This document shows, in pieces, positions 18,201 through 26,748 of a stretch of 64,000 nt of DNA (position 1 is the first letter of the stretch; each line of letters starts with the position of its first letter). Below the pieces are notes generated by a model, which had not been told where the DNA came from, searched no databases, and was given only the letters and a program-made list of their open reading frames with translations. Position numbers and translations under genes: made by a program. Source of the stretch: Pelomonas paludis (GTDB lineage: Bacteria > Pseudomonadota > Gammaproteobacteria > Burkholderiales > Burkholderiaceae_C); assembly GCF_039872745.1 (NCBI RefSeq), contig NZ_JBDPZD010000005.1, positions 186,001 to 250,000 of the forward strand, read 5' to 3'.

Positions 18201-21200
18201 TCAAATCCGCGTCGCATACAACGCGTGATGCGTCAGGATGAACAGCGTTCGCCTGTCCGCCCCGCCAAAGATCAGCTGCAACGGCCGCGCCGGCACATCG
18301 ATCCGCCCGGTTTGCTTGCCATCCGGCCCGTAAATGAAGATCTGCCCGTTCGCCACATACACGGTCCCATCCGGCCCGACCGCCGCGCTTTCGCCGCCGC
18401 GGTCTGCCACCTTCTTGAGGTCGGTGATCGCGCCGCCGGCGCCCACCAGCCCGCTGTAGGTGATGTTTTCCGAGCTGTTGGTGAACACGGCGCGCTGGCC
18501 GACCTTGGCGTAGACGAAGCCGTGCGTGTCGAGTAGGTCGGACCAGCGGTAGCCCAGGTGGTCGAGCGGGCCCTGGCGCGTCACGCGGAAGGCTGGTAGC
18601 ACCAGCGAGCCGTCCGGCGACACGTATTCGCGCGCCTTCGGCTTGGCCACCTCTTGCACGAACATCTCATTGAGCGTCGTGAACTCCATGGTGTCGTAGT
18701 TCAGCTGGTCCCAGAACTCGCCGTTCTTCCAGAAGTTGACGGGAATGGCGACGCGCGCGTTCGGGCGCGCGCCGCTCGCGGTCGGCGGAATCAAGGAGAT
18801 CGTGGCGCCCGGCAGGTTCGGTTTGAGCGAGTACACGGTCGCTTCCTTGCCGGCGGATGAAAGCACCAGCAGGTTGTCGCTGCCGTCGACGGCCAGGTTG
18901 ATCGGGTCGAGCGGGTAGTTGCTGACCATCTTCAGGCCTTCGCCTTGGGCGTAGCTGTAGATGTTCTTGAACCAGCGGTCGATGAAGTACAGGCGGCCTT
19001 TGGAGTCGACGGCAGCGCCGGCGATCGAGTAGAAGCCGTCTTCCAGCTTGTCCACCTTTGCCTTAGTTGGGGCAGCCGGGGCGCGGGTCTGCTTGCCGGT
19101 GTAGTCGAGCACGGCAAACATGCGCTCGCGCACTTCCAGTCGGTGCGTCACGTCGGTGATCGCGTTCTCGTACGGGTACTTGGAGGCGCGCAAATAGGCG
19201 GTGCAGCCGTTTTCGTCGCAGGTCGGGAAGCCCGATTCAGCGTTGACCGCCACGTTCCGGAAACGGATGTCGCTCGAGTTCGTGATCTTGATGGCGCTCG
19301 GCGCCGGCTTGATCGAGCGCGTCACGCGGTAGCCGTGGTAGTTCGCGAACAGCAGGTTCTTGGAGTTGCGGATGTCGAGCGAGACGGAGTCCATGCCGTC
19401 GCGGACTTCTTCTTCCGTCTGCGGGGCGTGGAACTCCCAGTTCTCGACGCCGTCCAGCACGATCTCGTTGCGGATGTGGTGCTCGGCCGAGAGCTCGTAC
19501 ACGCGGCCCGGCGTCTTCGTGTTGGTCACGTAGAACGCAGCCTGAGCGTGGCCGGCCGGTGACCAGATGCCGGTGAACGTACCGCCGCCGCCGTCTGTCA
19601 CCCACACGCTCGGGTACTGGCGGTCCCACCAGGCGGCGGTGTCGAAGCGGTCGCTCTTTTTGTACGTGTCGCCCGGCAGGCCGAAACCCCACATGATGCG
19701 GATGTCGTCCATGAGCGATTTCTCGCCGGCGCGCCACAGGATGCCGACCGCGCGGTTGTTGACTTCACCGGTCTGAATACCGATGCCGGTGACAACCGCA
19801 TCGCCGCCTTCGGCCGACTCGAGCAGTGCCTTCGGCGTGTCGGCGCCCTGGAAGTTCGGCGAGCCGTTCGGAATGCGCAGCAAGGTCTGGCTCGGGTGCA
19901 GGCCGATCAGCACGGTGTCCGGCTTCATGCGCAGCGTGTCGGTGACCGCGTACACGCCCAGCGGCAGGTAGACGACGCGTTTCGTGTCGATGGCCTTCTG
20001 AAGGGCGGCGGTGTCGTCGGCAATGCCGTCGCCCTTGGCGCCAAAGCTGTGCACGCTGGCCCATTCGCTGACCGGCGGCAGGTAGCGCCGCACGCGCTCT
20101 TCCTTTACGTTGGCCGTGCCGGCCGTCATGTTGACCTTGGTGTCGAAGCGGCCGGGGGCGCCCAGGGTGTCGATCTTCAGGCCGTGGGTGAACTCGTTCA
20201 CCTGGTAGCTCGCGCCCTTGCCGGCGACAGCCCTGCCGCTGTCGCGGAAGTGCGCGAACACGGGCATGTTCTTTGCGCTGATCTTCTCGAAGCCGATCTG
20301 GGTGTAGACGTTGTTCTCGTTGCTGATCACGACGCCCGCTTTCGACACGTTCTCAAAGCGTACGTTGGAGCCCCACAGCCAATCGCCGTAGCCGCGGTCG
20401 ATCTCGATGCCGACGGGCGTGTTGCGGATGTCCGAGTTGACGAGGGTGAGATTGGCTTCGTGTTCGCGCACAGCTGCGTCGCGCTGGCTGTCGAAGGTGG
20501 AATCGAGCAGCGTGAACTGCCAAGCGGGCGAGGTCTTCTCAGCCAGGATGCCGTAGCGGCCGCCGTGGAAGTGCAGGTCGTAGGCGTAGTTGCCAACCTG
20601 GTAGATGCCGGCCAGGCCCGAGCCCATGCGGAAGTCGATGTGGGACAGGTTCGAGTGCTGCGCAGTGTGCATGCGCACGCCGGCCGCGGCCGGGTTGCCG
20701 TCGCCGACTTCGAAGTCGACGTTCGACAGCACCGAATAGAAGGTCGCCGAGTTCGCGTCTTGCAAAGGCTTGGCGCCCGGCGTGCCAGGGGCCGGCACGG
20801 CGCTTGGCACCGGCTGGGCGATGCCGCCGATGCGGTAGGAGTCGGCGCCCGTGAAGATCACCATATTGGCCACGCCCTTCTGGAAGCCTGGCGTGTTCGC
20901 CGCCAGCACCAGCACCGGACGGGTCTGGCCGATGCCATACACGCGCACGGCGATCGGGATGATGATCGTGCGCGTGATGCGGTAGCGGCCCGCAGGCAGG
21001 AACACGACGCCGCCCCTGTTGGCGTTGGCGGCGCTGTCGATGGCCTGCTGCAGCGCGTCGCTGTCGTCGGCGACGCCATCGCCCGTCGCCTTCACGACGA
21101 TCGCGCGCGGATCGTCAGGCAGCGTCTGGTAGGCAGAGACGGAAGCGGCGGGGGGCGCGGCAAAAGCGCCACCGGCGGCGGCGAGCAGGGCTGCAAGCGC

Positions 21201-21233
21201 GATGGCAAACAGGCCGGTCCGACGGAAAGTCAT
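18201..21233 (-). CDS. Secreted double beta-helix protein (GH55-like) with C-terminal propeller
   Basis: A 1010-residue exported protein with a signal peptide (about 1-25, ending AFA). Two pectate-lyase-3 type starts are visible: VKATGDGVADDSDALQQAID (about 47-66) and SFGAKGDGIADDTAALQKAI (about 397-416). Each leads into right-handed beta-helix repeats with runs such as LTLVNSDIRNTPVGIEI. Two tandem helices are the hallmark of GH55 exo-beta-1,3-glucanases, but I cannot confirm a catalytic Glu, so the glucanase activity is only an inference. The last 280 residues (AGAAVDSKGRLYFID, then NLAVDGSDNLLVLSS and AAVGPDGTVYVANG) look like an SMP-30/NHL propeller, so this may be a fused sugar-lactone or ligand-binding module. 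Confidence 0.78.
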   Translation of the reverse strand: MTFRRTGLFAIALAALLAAAGGAFAAPPAASVSAYQTLPDDPRAIVVKATGDGVADDSDALQQAIDSAANANRGGVVFLPAGRYRITRTIIIPIAVRVYGIGQTRPVLVLAANTPGFQKGVANMVIFTGADSYRIGGIAQPVPSAVPAPGTPGAKPLQDANSATFYSVLSNVDFEVGDGNPAAAGVRMHTAQHSNLSHIDFRMGSGLAGIYQVGNYAYDLHFHGGRYGILAEKTSPAWQFTLLDSTFDSQRDAAVREHEANLTLVNSDIRNTPVGIEIDRGYGDWLWGSNVRFENVSKAGVVISNENNVYTQIGFEKISAKNMPVFAHFRDSGRAVAGKGASYQVNEFTHGLKIDTLGAPGRFDTKVNMTAGTANVKEERVRRYLPPVSEWASVHSFGAKGDGIADDTAALQKAIDTKRVVYLPLGVYAVTDTLRMKPDTVLIGLHPSQTLLRIPNGSPNFQGADTPKALLESAEGGDAVVTGIGIQTGEVNNRAVGILWRAGEKSLMDDIRIMWGFGLPGDTYKKSDRFDTAAWWDRQYPSVWVTDGGGGTFTGIWSPAGHAQAAFYVTNTKTPGRVYELSAEHHIRNEIVLDGVENWEFHAPQTEEEVRDGMDSVSLDIRNSKNLLFANYHGYRVTRSIKPAPSAIKITNSSDIRFRNVAVNAESGFPTCDENGCTAYLRASKYPYENAITDVTHRLEVRERMFAVLDYTGKQTRAPAAPTKAKVDKLEDGFYSIAGAAVDSKGRLYFIDRWFKNIYSYAQGEGLKMVSNYPLDPINLAVDGSDNLLVLSSAGKEATVYSLKPNLPGATISLIPPTASGARPNARVAIPVNFWKNGEFWDQLNYDTMEFTTLNEMFVQEVAKPKAREYVSPDGSLVLPAFRVTRQGPLDHLGYRWSDLLDTHGFVYAKVGQRAVFTNSSENITYSGLVGAGGAITDLKKVADRGGESAAVGPDGTVYVANGQIFIYGPDGKQTGRIDVPARPLQLIFGGADRRTLFILTHHALYATRI

Positions 21234-21364
21234 GGGGAGGTCTCCAGGATGAATTCACTAAGCCGTGAGGCTTTGCGTCAGGCGACTACTCCCTCGCCCC
21301 AGGCCATTCCGGACATTGAACGACTGATGTTTCAATGAACGGCGATGGCCGACGTGCCCCCAAC

Positions 21365-21387
21365 GAAAACAGCCCCTGACGGGGCTG
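21365..21387 (-). terminator. Terminator downstream of tRNA-Ser
   Basis: On the minus strand a 7 bp stem (CAGCCCC / GGGGCTG, loop GTCA) is followed by TTTTC, 108 nt beyond the tRNA 3' end. Confidence 0.65.
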
Positions 21388-21414
21388 CTGAATGTAAGGC
21401 TTGCGCTCTGTAAC

Positions 21415-21433
21415 TGGCGGAGGCTGTGAGATT
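21415..21433 (-). repeat. 19-nt partial copy of the tRNA-Ser 3' end
   Basis: A 19-nt exact repeat of 21495-21513, covering the CCA end, discriminator, acceptor 3' strand and part of the T arm of the intact tRNA-Ser. It lies 61 nt downstream of the tRNA on the minus strand. The rest of a tRNA is missing. Confidence 0.8.
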
Positions 21434-21494
21434 GCCGCACCTCTCGGTGCGTCCAAGGTCGCTGCGCGCCCTTGACCGAACTCCCTGGAGTCGG

Positions 21495-21582
21495 TGGCGG
21501 AGGCTGTGAGATTCGAACTCACGGGCCCTTGCGGGCCGGCAGTTTTCAAGACTGCTGGGTTAAACCACTCCCCCAAGCCTCC
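21495..21582 (-). tRNA. tRNA-Ser (UGA)
   Basis: An 88-nt type II tRNA on the minus strand. The acceptor stem GGAGGCT pairs with the 3' strand, followed by discriminator G and an encoded CCA. The anticodon stem-loop CAGTCTTGAAAACTG has TGA at the anticodon, giving serine. A long variable arm (GGCCCGCAAGGGCC) and a T loop of GTTCGAATC complete the cloverleaf. Confidence 0.95.
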
Positions 21583-21656
21583 ATTGGTTTGTGAACACGA
21601 GGGCAGTTTTGCCACCTGTCCTGCGGCCAGGTGTCCGACGCCGCAAGGGCGTCGAG

Positions 21657-21692
21657 CAAGACTGCTGGGTTAAACCACTCCCCCAAGCCTCC
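21657..21692 (-). repeat. 36-nt partial copy of the tRNA-Ser 5' half
   Basis: An exact 36-nt repeat of 21547-21582: acceptor 5' strand, D arm and 5' strand of the anticodon stem. After the anticodon-loop position the sequence departs completely into an unrelated hairpin (CGACGCC / GGCGTCG). It cannot fold into a tRNA, so it is a relic or recombination product. Confidence 0.85.
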
Positions 21693-22103
21693 TGGCAGCC
21701 ACACATTCTAGGTGTGCGAACAAGGCACCCAGACCGGCTTGAAGTTGTCATCCCCCTGAGGGGGGCGGCGTCGGCCCTCAGTCACGGGGGCGTAACGAAA
21801 GTTGCAATTCGATACAGTGCAAGCGTTGTCGTACTGAGTTTGTTCAGTGCGCAAACATGACAAAAACTAGATGCTGACCGGCCCGCAAGGCCTGAAAGGC
21901 ACCAGGGAGGCACGGTGGCCGAGTCGTACGGGCTGCCGCCGGGGGTTCCAGTTCGGACCCACTTGTTCACCCAATGCCTCCCGACGACCGCCTGCTTGCA
22001 GCCCCGTGGCTGCTGGTCAGCTTTCCCGTCGAGGGGCGGACCTTGCCCTGAGACCGTGGAAGCTTTGAGGAAACTCGTACCGACGCGTGTGGTGTCGTCG
22101 GTG
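21693..22103. other. 411 bp intergenic region before the TPP enzyme gene
   Basis: No gene is supported here. It contains a short GC hairpin near 21751-21770 (CCCCCTGAGGGGG) and an AT-richer stretch (21800-21870) that probably holds the promoter for the downstream genes; no clean -35/-10 pair could be chosen. The coding frame of the TPP enzyme stays open back to 21915, but the extra residues do not look like protein of its family. Confidence 0.5.
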
Positions 22104-23891
22104 ATGGCGCCCGAGACGCCGCAGCGTGACGCTGCTGATCTCATCGTCGATGCGCTGGAAGCGCTGGGCGTGGAATTCGTGTTTGGCGTCCCTGGCGGTG
22201 CCATCGAACCCCTCTACAACGCGCTGGCCCGCAGTGGCCGCCGGGGTGGCCCGCAGGCCGTGGTGGCGCGCAACGAACAAGGCGCCGCCTACATGGCCGA
22301 CGGCTATGCCCGCGAGACCGGGCGCCTGGGCGTTTGCATCGCCACCTCCGGCCCTGGTGCCACCAACCTGATCACCGGCGTGGCCTGCTCGTTTGACAAC
22401 AGCGTGCCCATGCTGGTGCTTACGGGCCAGCCGCCCATCCGCAACTTTGGCAAGGGGGCGCTGCAGGAGTCCAGCTGCACGGGCATCAACACGGTGGCCA
22501 TGTTCCGGCCCTGCACCCGTTACAACTCGCTCGTCTCGCACCCGGACCAGATCCCCGTCAAGCTCTTCAATGCCGTGATGCAGGCACAGCGCGCGCCCAG
22601 TGGCCCGAGCCATTTGTCCATCCCGGTGGACATCCTGCGCCATCCCATGTCGCCCGAGACCGAGGTGCCCGACTTTGCGGGGCTGCTGCGCTGGACGCCG
22701 GCCTTGGTGGACGTGGCCGCCGTTGAGCAACTGGCACGTCTGGTGTCCGAGGCGCAGCGCCCGGTCTGGCTGATTGGCGACGGCTGCGGCGAGGCCGGCA
22801 GCGAGCTGATGCGCCTCGTGCAGATCACTGAAGGCAGCTTCGTCACCACCCCCGATGGCAAAGGCTTCGTCAACCCACGCCATCCGCGCTTCAAGGGCGT
22901 GTTCGGCTTTGGTGGGCATGGCACGGCGGCCGAGCTCTTGTCCAGCGAGCCTGACCTCGTGATCGCGCTGGGCACGGGCTTTGGCGAGTTCAACAGCGGC
23001 GGCTGGTCCAGCGCGCTCTTGAACAGCCGCCTCGTCCACGTGGACGACAGCGACGAGAACCTGATGCGCTCGCCCATGGCGCGGCTGCACGTGCGTGGCC
23101 ATATCCGCTCGGTCTGCGAGCAACTGCTGCGCTTGCTGGACGCGCCGCAGGAGGGCGCGCTGCTGCCCTTCCAGCACCCGCAAATGGCCCAGGAGGCCTA
23201 TGACGACATGGTGGACGAGCCTGAAGCCGCCCGCCAGCCCTGCAGCCCCGTCAAGCCCCAGCGCCTGCTGGCCACGCTGGGCCAGCGCTGCCCGCCCCAC
23301 ACGCGCTTTGTGGCCGATGCCGGCAACAGCGCCGCCTGGGCCGTGCACTACCTGGCCCCGCAGGACCGCCGCAGTGCCCGCCTGCCGCGCAACACCTATT
23401 TGCCCAGCGGCCAGGAGCAGCGCACCAGCCGCTCCAGCTGGCTGCGCGTCACCATGGACTTTGCGCCCATGGGCTGGGCCATCGGCTCGGCAGTGGGCAT
23501 CGCGCTGGCCAACCGCCGCTGCCCCGTGGTGTGCTTGACGGGCGACGGCAGCTATCTGATGAACGGCCAGGAGATCACTGTCGCCGCCGAACTCGGCCTG
23601 CCGGTCATCTACATCGTGCTGAACGACGGTGCGCTCGGCATGGTCAAGCACGGCCAGCGCCTGGCTGGCGCCGAACCCATCGGTTTCGAGCTGCCGCAAG
23701 TCGACTTCGCCGCCATGGCCGCCGCCATGGGCATCCCCGGCCAGGTGATCCGCTCGTCCGCCGAGCTCGACGCCGTGGACTTCGACGCCCTGCTGGCCCG
23801 CCCGGGGCCGACGCTGCTGGACGTGCGTATCGACGGTGAACAAGTGCCGCCGATGAATCTGCGGATGCGGACGCTGGGGACGGCGCGCTGA
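22104..23891 (+). CDS. Acetolactate synthase-like TPP-dependent enzyme
   Basis: A 595-residue member of the acetolactate synthase/benzoylformate decarboxylase superfamily. The N-terminal PYR domain has EFVFGVPGGAIEP and ARNEQGAAYMADG (catalytic Glu about residue 57), then TSGPGATNL. The C-terminal PP domain has GDGSYLMNGQEI (about 479-490), with the GDG...N signature for Mg-TPP. Known members ligate or decarboxylate 2-oxo acids. No regulatory subunit (ilvN) follows, and the neighbours are a P450 and two citrate-synthase-like proteins rather than ilvC, so a role in branched-chain amino acid synthesis is unlikely. I chose the ATG at 22104 at the start of the conserved domain; in-frame GTG/TTG codons lie shortly upstream and no start has a good Shine-Dalgarno. 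Confidence 0.85.
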   Translation: MAPETPQRDAADLIVDALEALGVEFVFGVPGGAIEPLYNALARSGRRGGPQAVVARNEQGAAYMADGYARETGRLGVCIATSGPGATNLITGVACSFDNSVPMLVLTGQPPIRNFGKGALQESSCTGINTVAMFRPCTRYNSLVSHPDQIPVKLFNAVMQAQRAPSGPSHLSIPVDILRHPMSPETEVPDFAGLLRWTPALVDVAAVEQLARLVSEAQRPVWLIGDGCGEAGSELMRLVQITEGSFVTTPDGKGFVNPRHPRFKGVFGFGGHGTAAELLSSEPDLVIALGTGFGEFNSGGWSSALLNSRLVHVDDSDENLMRSPMARLHVRGHIRSVCEQLLRLLDAPQEGALLPFQHPQMAQEAYDDMVDEPEAARQPCSPVKPQRLLATLGQRCPPHTRFVADAGNSAAWAVHYLAPQDRRSARLPRNTYLPSGQEQRTSRSSWLRVTMDFAPMGWAIGSAVGIALANRRCPVVCLTGDGSYLMNGQEITVAAELGLPVIYIVLNDGALGMVKHGQRLAGAEPIGFELPQVDFAAMAAAMGIPGQVIRSSAELDAVDFDALLARPGPTLLDVRIDGEQVPPMNLRMRTLGTAR

Positions 23892-23951
23892 CTGAATCTC
23901 CGCACCGGGGCGACCGCTGCGACAACCACTTCAAGAACATCCTGACCTCCC

Positions 23952-25091
23952 ATGAGCCAAGAACGTTTTGATCACTACGCCCGCATGCGCGCCAATGCTC
24001 CGGTGCATTTCAACCCCCAGCTCCAGCTGTGGGAGGTGTACCGCTACGCCGACATCCAGACCGTGCTGGGCGACCCGCACACCTTCTCGTCTGACGCGTC
24101 GGTGCTGCAGACCATGGCGACCATGGACCCGCCGCGCCATACGCAACTGCGTCGGCTCGTGGCCCGGGCCTTTTCTGCCAAGCTGATTGCCGATCTTGAG
24201 CCGCGCATCGTCCACATCGTCGATGGCCTGCTCGAGCGTGCGCGGCGAAGCGGCGCCCTGGATGTGGTGAATGACCTCGCATTCCCTCTGCCGGTGACGG
24301 TGATTGCCGAGCTGTTGGGCCTGCCGGTGGAGGACCAGCTGAAGTTCAAGGCCTGGTCCATTCCCGCCATCAAGGCGGCCGAGGCCGAACTGCATGGCAT
24401 GCCGGTACCGCCCGAGCATCTGGCGGCGGTGGCGGAGCTGGAGGCCTATCTCCTGCAGATGGCCAACGCCCGCAAGACCGAGCCGCGTGCCGACCTGGTC
24501 AGCGGCCTGGTGCATGCCGAGATCGAAGGCCAGCGTTTAACGGACGAAGAGATCGTCAGTACCTGCCGGCTGCTGCTGATTGCCGGGTTTGAGACCTCGG
24601 CCAACCTGATTGGCAACACCCTGCACCTGCTGCTCCTGCACCCTGAAGTGCTGGCGCGCGTGCGTGAGGAGCCGGCACAGATCGAGGCGGTCATCGAGGA
24701 AGCTCTGCGCCTTCACACGCCCTTCCAGTTCCTCGCGCGCAAGACCCTGCGTGAGGTGGAGTTGGCCGGTCAGCAGATCCCTCAAGGCCAACTGGTGCTG
24801 TTGATGCTGGGTTCGGGCAATCGAGATGAGACCGCTTTTGAGCGGGCCGACCAGTTCGACCCCTGGCGCCCGCCCGTCCGCCACCTGAGCTTTGGCCATG
24901 GCATCCACTACTGCCTGGGCGCAGGTCTCGGCCGAATGGAAGCGCGCATCGCCGTGACGCGTCTGCTCGCCCAGTTCCAGGGCCTGCGCTTGAACGAGGC
25001 GTCACCGCCTGTGCCCCTGCAGTCGGTCGTGCTTTTTGGGCTGCAGCAGCTGCCCGTGCAGTGGGACGGCACGCTCGCCAAGGCCGCGTGA
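23952..25091 (+). CDS. Cytochrome P450
   Basis: A 379-residue soluble bacterial P450. The I-helix oxygen-binding motif AGFETS is at about 210-215 (Thr conserved), the K-helix ExxR is in EEALRLHTP (about 247-255), and the haem loop FGHGIHYCLG is at about 314-323, with the Cys thiolate ligand near 321. All core residues are present, so it should be active as a monooxygenase. No ferredoxin or reductase gene is adjacent, so redox partners must be encoded elsewhere. It begins 60 nt after the TPP enzyme gene, and its stop abuts the ATG of the next gene, so it is in one transcript with the citrate-synthase-like pair. Substrate unknown. Confidence 0.95.
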   Translation: MSQERFDHYARMRANAPVHFNPQLQLWEVYRYADIQTVLGDPHTFSSDASVLQTMATMDPPRHTQLRRLVARAFSAKLIADLEPRIVHIVDGLLERARRSGALDVVNDLAFPLPVTVIAELLGLPVEDQLKFKAWSIPAIKAAEAELHGMPVPPEHLAAVAELEAYLLQMANARKTEPRADLVSGLVHAEIEGQRLTDEEIVSTCRLLLIAGFETSANLIGNTLHLLLLHPEVLARVREEPAQIEAVIEEALRLHTPFQFLARKTLREVELAGQQIPQGQLVLLMLGSGNRDETAFERADQFDPWRPPVRHLSFGHGIHYCLGAGLGRMEARIAVTRLLAQFQGLRLNEASPPVPLQSVVLFGLQQLPVQWDGTLAKAA

Positions 25092-25898
25092 ATGGCTGAG
25101 CGCATCCACACGGAGATCTGGCAGGAGATCGCCGAGCCCGGCAATCGCTTCGTCACCCAGCGGGCCTATTGCCGAGGCTATGACGTCTATGGCGACATGC
25201 TGGGTCGGGCGCGTTGGGTGGACATGCTGTGGTTGCTGTTTTGTCCTGAGCTGCCCACGCCGGGGCAGGCGGCGGTGCTTGAGATGCTCGCGGTGGCTTT
25301 GGCCAACCCCGGGCCGCGCGATCCCGCGGTCCATGCCGCCATGTGTTCGGGCCTTGGCGGCTCGCCTGCCGCAGCGTCCTTGATGGCCGCCTTGTCGGTG
25401 GGTGCCGGTCGCCTGGGCGGCGGGCAGGACGTGCATGCGGCGATGCAGCGGTGGGCGCAGTTGCCGGCCGTGGGCGATGACCTGCAGCCTGAGCAATGGC
25501 TGCAAACCTGGCGTGATGCACCCGCCACCGTGGGCGCCAACTGGCCGGATGCCGATCACCTGTCCGGCTTTGACCCCAACGCCCGTGGTGGCCATGGCCT
25601 GGCAGCCCAGGCACTGGTGCGGCTCGCTGGCTTGTCGGGCACGCCGAGGCTTGGCTGGCTGGTCGAGCATCTGGCGGCCTTGGAGGCATCGCTGGGCTCG
25701 GCGCTGACGCTGTCGGGCGTTGCTGCCGCCGCGTTCAGCGATCTGGGTCTTTCACCGGCGCAGGGCGAGATGCTTTTCCTGCTGCTGCGATTGCCGGGCG
25801 CTGCGGCGCATGCGCTGGAGCAACAGGCGTCGAGCTACCAGGCCTTTCCGTTTTTCAAGCTTGAGCTTCAGGACGATCCGCTGAAGGAGCCCGCATGA
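25092..25898 (+). CDS. Citrate-synthase-fold protein A, probably non-catalytic
   Basis: A 268-residue protein whose N-terminal half follows the citrate synthase/citryl-CoA lyase pattern (RGYDVYGDMLGRARWVDML, then PELPTPGQ). Aligning by eye, the three catalytic residues look replaced: the HGG loop reads GRLGGGQD (His to Leu), the second-His loop (GFGHxxx in relatives) reads SGFDPNARG, and the NVDG Asp site reads LTLSG. The following motif FSDLGLSPAQGEMLF is well kept, which supports the register. It may be an inactive subunit or acyl-CoA binder. It follows the P450 with no gap and overlaps protein B by 4 nt (ATGA). The family call is moderately sure; loss of catalysis is an inference. Confidence 0.75.
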   Translation: MAERIHTEIWQEIAEPGNRFVTQRAYCRGYDVYGDMLGRARWVDMLWLLFCPELPTPGQAAVLEMLAVALANPGPRDPAVHAAMCSGLGGSPAAASLMAALSVGAGRLGGGQDVHAAMQRWAQLPAVGDDLQPEQWLQTWRDAPATVGANWPDADHLSGFDPNARGGHGLAAQALVRLAGLSGTPRLGWLVEHLAALEASLGSALTLSGVAAAAFSDLGLSPAQGEMLFLLLRLPGAAAHALEQQASSYQAFPFFKLELQDDPLKEPA

Positions 25899-26743
25899 GC
25901 CAAGCTCAAGCGCATGAAGGAGCGCCCGGCGACGCTCCTGGCGTTTCACCGCTCGAGGCGCATGCCGGTGTGTTGCGCACACGCATGGGCGGCGCCTACG
26001 TCGGGCAACGTGCGGTGTTTCGTGGGCATGACCTGCATGCCGAGTTGGCGGGGCTCGACTGGGTCGAGTTGTATGTCTTCGGCGTCACCGGCTTGCGCGT
26101 CACGCCGCCCCAATTGCGCGTACTGCACGCGCTTTGGGTCTACACAAGCTACCCGGATGCGCGCATCTGGAACAACCGCGTGGTGGCCTTGGCTGGGTCG
26201 AGCCGCAGCTCGGGCACCCTGGCCACGGCTGCAGCACTGGCCGTCTCCGAGGCCGACATCTATGGTCGGGGCATCGACATCCGTGTCGCCAGCTTCCTGC
26301 AGCGTGCTTGCCAACTCCAGGCCGCTGGGGGGGATCTTGAGGCCTATGTCCGAACCGAGCTGAAGACACATCGGTCCCTGGCCGGCTACGGTCGTCCCAT
26401 CGCTGCTGGCGATGAGCGACTGGCGCCGATGCTGGCTTTGATCGAGCGGGAAGGACTGCGTGACGGCGCCCACGTGAAAACTGCGTTCGCCGTCGAGGCA
26501 CTCTTGCAGGCTGGACGCTGGCGCCTGCGGATGAACTACGCGGCCTTGGCTGCGGCGCTCACCTTGGACATGGGCTTCACGCCGCGCCAGCACTACCTGT
26601 TCAGCTTCCCTGCTTTTTTGGCTGGGATGCAGCCCTGTTTCATCGAGGCCAGTGAAAGGCCGGCAGGTACCTTGCTGCCCCTCAGCTGCGACGACATCAA
26701 CTACCAAGGCCCAGCGCCACGCGCGTGGCCCGCGCGCGGTTAG
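25895..26743 (+). CDS. Citrate-synthase-fold protein B, probably non-catalytic
   Basis: A 282-residue partner of the preceding gene, recognisable from VGQRAVFRGHDLHAELAGL and PDARIWNNRVVALAGSSRSS, which match the helix pattern of the citrate synthase large domain. The catalytic sites again look altered: HGG reads IYGRG, the GFGHP loop reads AGYGRPIAAGDER (His to Arg), and the Asp site NVDG reads MNYAA. The usual C-terminal helix MGFTPRQHYLFSF is present. Two degenerate paralogues in tandem suggest a heteromer. Its stop is 6 nt from the convergent TonB receptor stop. Function unknown; it most likely works with the P450. Confidence 0.72.
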   Translation: MSQAQAHEGAPGDAPGVSPLEAHAGVLRTRMGGAYVGQRAVFRGHDLHAELAGLDWVELYVFGVTGLRVTPPQLRVLHALWVYTSYPDARIWNNRVVALAGSSRSSGTLATAAALAVSEADIYGRGIDIRVASFLQRACQLQAAGGDLEAYVRTELKTHRSLAGYGRPIAAGDERLAPMLALIEREGLRDGAHVKTAFAVEALLQAGRWRLRMNYAALAAALTLDMGFTPRQHYLFSFPAFLAGMQPCFIEASERPAGTLLPLSCDDINYQGPAPRAWPARG

Positions 26744-26748
26744 CGCGG

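Noticed and set aside
21657..21692. A second tRNA-Ser gene
   Set aside because: Only the 5' half is present; the anticodon loop and T arm are absent.
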